From: CAZMRQ01 sp964568795 | Lineage (GTDB): Bacteria; Pseudomonadota; Gammaproteobacteria; Comchoanobacterales; Comchoanobacteraceae | Direction: 5' to 3' | Assembly (NCBI GenBank): GCA_964568795.1 | Contig: CAZMRQ010000046.1 | Span: 1-9,327, forward strand | Length of the DNA stretch: 9,327 bases | Part shown: positions 6,673 to 9,327 of the stretch, piece after piece | Position numbering within the stretch: the stretch's first letter is position 1 | Layout of the letters: every line of letters begins with the position of its first letter | Notes under the pieces: generated by a model | What the model was told of the DNA's origin: nothing | Seen by the model: the letters and a program-made list of their open reading frames with translations, nothing else | Database searches by the model: none | Translations under genes and position numbers: made by a program

Positions 6673-7531
6673 TGTTTCTTTTTTTCTTTTTTTTCGCATT
6701 GATTTCATCAAATTCGTCCTGCAGGTATCCCAGAACAGCAGCAAGTATAACAACGAGCCATACACTGCCTGTCAAAGAGAAGAATGTGATGAGGAATTCG
6801 GCGGCAGGTGCTGCAGGTGCAATAATATTATAATTATTAATTCCTAAGGTTTGGATAGAGTAGCAGAACATAGATGCGATAAGCAGGTAGGGCGGGTCAG
6901 TAGGGCCTATGATCTCGAATTGAGAAGGATCATAGTAGTACAGGGAAACATTAGTAAAAGTACAAATAACAGCAATAATTAGATAGCTTAAGAAGAAAGC
7001 AAACATAGGCGTCTTCATAGGGATGAGGTATTCTTTGAAAGACTCAATGCAACTGGTAACATGCACCATATATTTAAAGAAGAGAAAATGTGTTAATTTA
7101 GTAAAACCAAGAGCGAAGACTAGATCAAAAGTGAGGTCTCTCATATCAAAATGATGGTAATATATTGTTGGGATGATCAGGATGAGCGAGCCTAATATTA
7201 TTCCTGCGCTGAAAAGAGTCATATTATTGAACACTTCTTTAACTGTGTACGAGATACAAAAGACTGTGTATGCTAGAATAAAAGGAGTTAAGAGTGTAGG
7301 AGAAATATAAGTCATCACCCCAGCAGTGACTAAGTAGGCGATAACTGTATGAAAATATCCACTAAACCTTGCTTGAGCATGGATCCCTGCGAAGAGATGA
7401 CAAATGCTGCAGATAAGCATAAGGCAAGCTGTTAGAATAGCAATATCTCTCTCTAAAATAGAGAAAACAAACATGTTTGCTGTGATGAGGGTGATAAAAT
7501 AGATAAAATAGAAGGCCCTATTTCTTAACAT
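6665..7531 (-). CDS. Multi-pass membrane protein with ion-channel-like pore domain lacking GYG
   Basis: Starting at the ATG at 7531 the protein has 288 residues; the frame is open to a TTG at 7594 (309 residues; numbering here uses that longer form). It is strongly hydrophobic, with about seven to eight membrane segments near 27-46, 51-70, 82-97, 101-116, 127-145, 156-175, 197-216 and 266-290, then a lysine-rich tail. Residues 245-276 align without gaps to the pore loop of two-TM potassium channel domains: S-x-x-T-L, a central tyrosine, I-x-P, and a following helix ending LTG. The filter motif TVGYGD is replaced by INNYNI (252-257). I do not recognise the full family. The 7531 start is preferred because AAGGA lies 11 bases upstream and the promoter-like boxes at 7566-7594 would exclude the upstream ATG at 7567. 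Ion conduction cannot be assumed without the filter. Confidence 0.8.
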   Translation of the reverse strand: MLRNRAFYFIYFITLITANMFVFSILERDIAILTACLMLICSICHLFAGIHAQARFSGYFHTVIAYLVTAGVMTYISPTLLTPFILAYTVFCISYTVKEVFNNMTLFSAGIILGSLILIIPTIYYHHFDMRDLTFDLVFALGFTKLTHFLFFKYMVHVTSCIESFKEYLIPMKTPMFAFFLSYLIIAVICTFTNVSLYYYDPSQFEIIGPTDPPYLLIASMFCYSIQTLGINNYNIIAPAAPAAEFLITFFSLTGSVWLVVILAAVLGYLQDEFDEINAKKKKKRNTN

Positions 7532-7565
7532 ATGAACGTCTATCCTTGCTTTGTCCAACACTATC

Positions 7566-7594
7566 ATTTTGAAGTAAAAAAGAGATGTTGTCAA
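7566..7594 (-). promoter_or_regulatory. Candidate promoter of the channel-like gene, abutting an IS
   Basis: On the minus strand a perfect -35 TTGACA (plus-strand 7589-7594) is followed after exactly 17 bases by CAAAAT (4 of 6 to the -10, plus-strand 7566-7571). The start site would fall near 7559, about 28 bases before the ATG at 7531, with AAGGA in between. The -35 box touches the target-site duplication of the IS481-like element (7595-7600), so everything upstream of -35 is now transposon DNA. Confidence 0.5.
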
Positions 7595-7600
7595 TACGCA
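7595..7600. repeat. Left target-site duplication of the IS481-like element
   Basis: TACGCA directly outside the left terminal repeat is repeated exactly at 8717-8722 directly outside the right one. A 6-bp duplication is within the range seen for IS481-family elements. TACGCA is close to its own reverse complement, so part of the match could instead be an extension of the inverted repeat; the exact direct repeat makes a duplication the simpler reading. Confidence 0.7.
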
Positions 7601-7628
7601 TGTATGGGTTCAGATGTTTTGAGACAAA
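7601..7628 (+). repeat. Left terminal inverted repeat of the IS481-like element
   Basis: TGTATGGGTTCAGAT followed by GTTTT and GAGACAAA. It pairs with 8688-8716 with one mismatch in the first 15 bases, a variable middle with a one-base length difference, and an identical inner eight bases. The transposase stop codon (7610-7612) lies inside it. Confidence 0.75.
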
Positions 7629-8263
7629 AAGGCCTCACTCTTAATACTATCATAATACGCCATTGGTGTCACCATATTTAACCCTTCATGTGGCCTTTCT
7701 GTGTTGTATATGTTCATATACTCTTGCAATGCTTCATCTATATCTGCAACACTTGCTGAGCCTTTATACAATCTGTAGAATTCATACCTCAACGTTCTGT
7801 TGCATCGTTCCACACAACCTTTTAACTTGGGCGATCGTGGAGGCAGAACATACAGCTCTATCCCCTTGCTTTCACAGGCCTTCTCAAACTCTTTCATAAA
7901 CTCACTTCCACCATCTACCTGTATACTTTTTAACGTCACTGGCAGCCTTTGTATCACATCTTCTAGAAAGCTTGCTGCTGTGCGGCTACTGGCCGTTGTA
8001 TGGGCACTTGCCACGGCTATTTGACTCACCGGACACATGGCATCGAAGTGCTTAATAGTCTTGCCTGTTCCTCGGATCGGGACACTCATATGATCTATTT
8101 GCACACCCTCCCCTGGATGCTTGCTTCTATCTTTGTAGCGCCACCTTTTTGCATGCCTATTGAAGACTCTGCATCTCACATCCCTCGTTCGACCATAATA
8201 ATACCTTACCGGCTTTACCCTCCCTAGATCAACCAACTTGGTAGTGTATTCGCCCGCACATAC
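7610..8263 (-). CDS. IS481-like transposase, catalytic part (frame 2)
   Basis: This frame is open from 8263 and has a TTG codon at 8236 that could act as a start (208 residues). It carries the retroviral-integrase-type catalytic domain that cuts and joins transposon ends. Counting from the TTG, the candidate DDE residues are D48 (GVQIDHM), D108 (IQVDGGSEF) and E143 (LKGCVERCNR), with the expected 35-residue step from second D to E. The end NIYNTERPHEGLNMVTPMAY is the usual YNxxRPHxxLxxxxP motif. All three catalytic residues are kept. The N-terminal DNA-binding part is in the other frame upstream; the two overlap by 35 bases and joining them needs a +1 shift. Without the shift no full transposase is made. 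Confidence 0.8.
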   Translation of the reverse strand, partial: VCAGEYTTKLVDLGRVKPVRYYYGRTRDVRCRVFNRHAKRWRYKDRSKHPGEGVQIDHMSVPIRGTGKTIKHFDAMCPVSQIAVASAHTTASSRTAASFLEDVIQRLPVTLKSIQVDGGSEFMKEFEKACESKGIELYVLPPRSPKLKGCVERCNRTLRYEFYRLYKGSASVADIDEALQEYMNIYNTERPHEGLNMVTPMAYYDSIKSEAFLSQNI

Positions 8264-8537
8264 TCACACGCATTGTGATGTCTTTTCTTGCCAGTACTGC
8301 TTGTATCTTCTTCTTCCCCCATAACGGGTCTTTCTTTCTTAGACGCAGCAGTGCCTTTTCTTGGTGACGCGTCCATGTAGGCTGCCTCTTTTTCACAATT
8401 CGCCTGGTTCTCGGGATCAATCCTTTTTGCCCCAACTCACTTTTAGACTTCTTCCATCTGTACATGGTCGCACGACCGACATCCAGCACCTCTAGGGCAG
8501 AACAAGGATGTGGGCCATGATTCATTCCCATTGTCAT
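8229..8537 (-). CDS. IS481-like transposase, N-terminal DNA-binding part (frame 1)
   Basis: A 102-residue frame with a helix-turn-helix (CSALEVLDVGRATMYRWKKS, about residues 17-36), a basic linker (RTRRIVKKRQPTWT) and the second helical domain LLRLRKKDPLWGKKKIQAVL that precedes the catalytic core in this family. It ends at a TGA (8231-8229) after RIHYQVG. Shifting by one base near 8242-8245 restores RI followed by TTKLVDLGRV, which reads as a natural continuation, so a one-base insertion near there is the likely lesion. The ATG at 8537 has a GGAGG only two bases away; the ATG at 8531 has the same GGAGG at a proper spacing of 8 and is the likelier start. Confidence 0.75.
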   Translation of the reverse strand: MTMGMNHGPHPCSALEVLDVGRATMYRWKKSKSELGQKGLIPRTRRIVKKRQPTWTRHQEKALLRLRKKDPLWGKKKIQAVLARKDITMRVSMCGRIHYQVG

Positions 8538-8642
8538 AGCCTCCAGAGTATGCGGGTCTGTGCTGCCGCAATCTCATCATAACATTTAACAATCTTCCTC
8601 AACATTCGGTATGATTTTCTGCGGGAGATATTTTATCTGCAT
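8534..8642 (-). other. Leader of the IS transposase with two short overlapping reading frames
   Basis: An ATG at 8642 preceded by AAAAGGAGG opens an 18-codon frame (MQIKYLPQKIIPNVEEDC) that ends at 8586. It overlaps a 23-codon frame starting at ATG 8605 (MLRKIVKCYDEIAAAQTRIL, then WRL) whose TGA at 8536-8534 overlaps the ATG at 8537 of the transposase frame. The first frame and the transposase frame are the same phase, separated by three stops. Either these are leader peptides that couple translation, or they are a decayed N-terminal extension of the transposase. I recognise neither peptide. Confidence 0.4.
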
Positions 8643-8676
8643 AAGGCCTCCTTTTGGTTAAATTATGAGGCCTTAT
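8641..8676 (-). promoter_or_regulatory. Hairpin burying the leader Shine-Dalgarno and start codon
   Basis: ATAAGGCCTC (8641-8650) and GAGGCCTTAT (8667-8676) are perfect 10-base inverted repeats around a 16-base loop. In a minus-strand transcript the 3' arm contains most of the Shine-Dalgarno GGAGG and the first two bases of the ATG at 8642. A transcript entering from outside the element would fold and hide the site; one starting inside the loop would not. Protecting IS transposase genes from read-through transcripts by such hairpins is known for several IS families. On the plus strand the hairpin is followed by TTTTA, so it could also act as a weak terminator. Confidence 0.5.
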
Positions 8677-8687
8677 TTTATCACATA

Positions 8688-8716
8688 TTTGTCTCATCCA
8701 TATCTGAACCTATACA
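8688..8716 (-). repeat. Right terminal inverted repeat of the IS481-like element
   Basis: Read on the minus strand it is TGTATAGGTTCAGAT, then ATGGAT, then GAGACAAA sharing a base with the middle; it mirrors 7601-7628. It lies upstream of the transposase leader. Confidence 0.75.
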
Positions 8717-8722
8717 TACGCA
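8717..8722. repeat. Right target-site duplication of the IS481-like element
   Basis: TACGCA, identical to 7595-7600. It marks the join between the IS481-like element and the end region of the ISNCY-type remnant. Confidence 0.7.
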
Positions 8723-8744
8723 GTCTTGTCCTGTAATAGCAATT

Positions 8745-8808
8745 TAGAAATGTCACCCTTAGCAAGATAGAAATGTCACCCTAATTGCAAATCAAAAGTG
8801 TCAACTAA
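8745..8808 (+). repeat. Iterated repeats upstream of the ISNCY-type transposase
   Basis: TAGAAATGTCACCCT occurs at 8745-8759 and identically at 8768-8782, a step of 23 bases. A third, diverged copy (TCAAAAGTGTCAACT) begins at 8792, a step of 24, and ATGTCAG at 8808-8814 may be a partial fourth. Evenly spaced direct repeats just outside a transposase gene are typical of transposase binding sites at an IS end. I read them as the left end of the ISNCY-type element, but its exact tip is not defined. Confidence 0.6.
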
Positions 8809-8851
8809 TGTCAGTAAAAAATGAGGTTGGTTTGTGGAAGGAATGAGGATT

Positions 8852-9271
8852 ATGAGTGAAAAAGAATGTAAGCGGCTAGCTGTGATCAAAAAGGTAGAGC
8901 AGCGTCAGTTGAAAGGGATAGAAGCAGCAAAGGTGTTGGGCGTATCTGTGAGGCATCTCAGGAGAATGTTATCGCGGTATAGGATACAGGGCTCAGATGG
9001 CATGATATCAAAGAAACGCGGCCGCATGAGCAATCGGCAGCACGGTCTTCAGTCAAGGCAACAAGCTATTAAGTTGCTGAACGAAGAGTGCCAGGGCTTT
9101 GGTCCAAGCTTTGCATCAGAGAAGCTGAGAGAGCGAAATGGTATCCACATCAATCGATAAACGTTGAGGTGGTGGATGATAGAAGAAAAGATAAGCTACA
9201 AGAGCAGACGAAGGCGTAGCTCGCATCAAAGAAGAGATCGTCGTTCTGGATATGATGAGTTGGTTCAAATA
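8852..9271 (+). pseudogene. ISNCY-type transposase, N-terminal part, broken
   Basis: The translation MSEKECKRLAVIKKVEQRQL, then KGIEAAKVLGVSVRHLRRML, SRYRIQGSDGMISKKRGR, SNRQHGL and FGPSFASEKL matches the N-terminal helix-turn-helix and linker of ISNCY transposases (compare 'MSxKERxRLxxIxKV ... FGPTLAAEKLxExHG'). A TAA at 9158-9160 stands where the family has the glutamate of RETLRRWM; GAA to TAA is a single change. Beyond it the same frame continues in family-like sequence (TLRWWMIEEK, RRSGYDELVQI) up to 9271, where the family would read QIDG with the first catalytic aspartate. That residue is missing and similarity ends. The start at 8852 is the family-like one; the frame is open from a GTG at 8834. 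Confidence 0.7.
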
Positions 9272-9327
9272 GGGGCCAGTTGCAATCTCACCTGCGAGAG
9301 CTCAACATATCTGTAAATCAATAAACA
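9272..9327 (+). other. Unassigned sequence after the ISNCY-type break
   Basis: The transposase frame continues only as GASCNLTCESSTYL to a TAA. A second frame reads QLQSHLRELNISVNQ to a TAA, which might be the end of some coding region joined here by a deletion. I cannot identify it, and the window ends. Confidence 0.3.

Larger units (their letters stand above)
7601..8716 (-). mobile_element. IS481-like insertion sequence, 1116 bp, complete ends
   Basis: The element is bounded by imperfect terminal inverted repeats that begin TGTAT and continue GGTTCAGAT (14 of the first 15 bases match), followed by a shared GAGACAAA. It is flanked by the direct repeat TACGCA. Its transposase lies on the minus strand in two overlapping frames (8229-8537 and 7610-8263) and its stop codon falls inside the left terminal repeat. 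A TGT tip, length of about 1.1 kb, an N-terminal helix-turn-helix and an rve-type DDE domain with 34 residues between the second D and E fit IS481. The matching duplication suggests a recent insertion, but the split transposase suggests it is no longer autonomous unless the frameshift is programmed. Confidence 0.8.

Noticed and set aside
6672..6700. T-rich tract after tyrS as an intrinsic terminator
   Set aside because: No inverted repeat precedes the T-runs; the tract is the lysine codons of the convergent gene.
6662..6847. Small plus-strand frame after tyrS
   Set aside because: It is the complement of the lysine-rich end of the channel-like gene and has no ribosome binding site.
7663..8227. 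Plus-strand reading frames opposite the IS transposase
   Set aside because: The minus strand encodes a clear DDE domain; the plus-strand frames show no family features.
8745..8808. Evenly spaced repeats as a CRISPR array
   Set aside because: Only two exact 15-base copies and one diverged copy with 8-9 base gaps; no cas genes nearby, and a transposase follows directly.

Overview
The window looks like a piece of a gammaproteobacterial chromosome, probably host-associated and rich in insertion sequences. The class call rests on the run rplM-rpsI-sspA-sspB, a RdgC homologue, and a TyrRS of the KMSKS type. The host-associated lifestyle is inferred from the moderate-to-low GC, from remnants of four different transposase families in 9.3 kb, and from two membrane protein genes I cannot place in a known family. 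I cannot name a genus; the order Legionellales or a similar group would fit.

Layout from left to right. 1-325: a head-to-tail scar of an IS5-family transposase piece and an IS3-type transposase C-terminus, both degenerate. 326-453: no gene, but one AT-rich palindrome. 454-2484 (minus): a 676-residue protein with a soluble N-terminal half, a multi-pass membrane C-terminal half and a proline-rich tail encoded by strikingly GC-rich DNA. 2485-2664: divergent intergenic region. 2665-6672 (plus): a tightly packed housekeeping block encoding L13, S9, SspA, SspB, RdgC and TyrRS, with neighbours overlapping or nearly touching except for 58 bp before rdgC. 6665-7594 (minus): a multi-pass membrane protein that ends inside the end of tyrS. 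Its C-terminal segment aligns without gaps to the pore loop of two-TM potassium channel domains but has lost the GYG filter. 7601-8716: a complete IS481-like element with terminal inverted repeats and a 6-bp target duplication, its transposase split by a +1 frameshift. 8723-9327: a broken ISNCY-type transposase with iterated repeats upstream of it.

How the genes relate. L13 and S9 are ribosomal proteins; SspA binds RNA polymerase; SspB is the ClpXP adaptor for ssrA-tagged proteins; RdgC binds DNA and modulates recombination; TyrRS charges tRNA-Tyr. They probably form one or two transcription units, with a possible second promoter before rdgC. The conserved block forms an island: each side carries one unrecognised membrane protein gene on the minus strand and then transposon debris. 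No complete new defence or biosynthetic system is visible. The most unusual items are the filter-less channel-like protein, the large membrane protein with its odd tail, the acidic insertion in S9, and the layered leader of the IS481-like element, where a hairpin buries a strong Shine-Dalgarno sequence.
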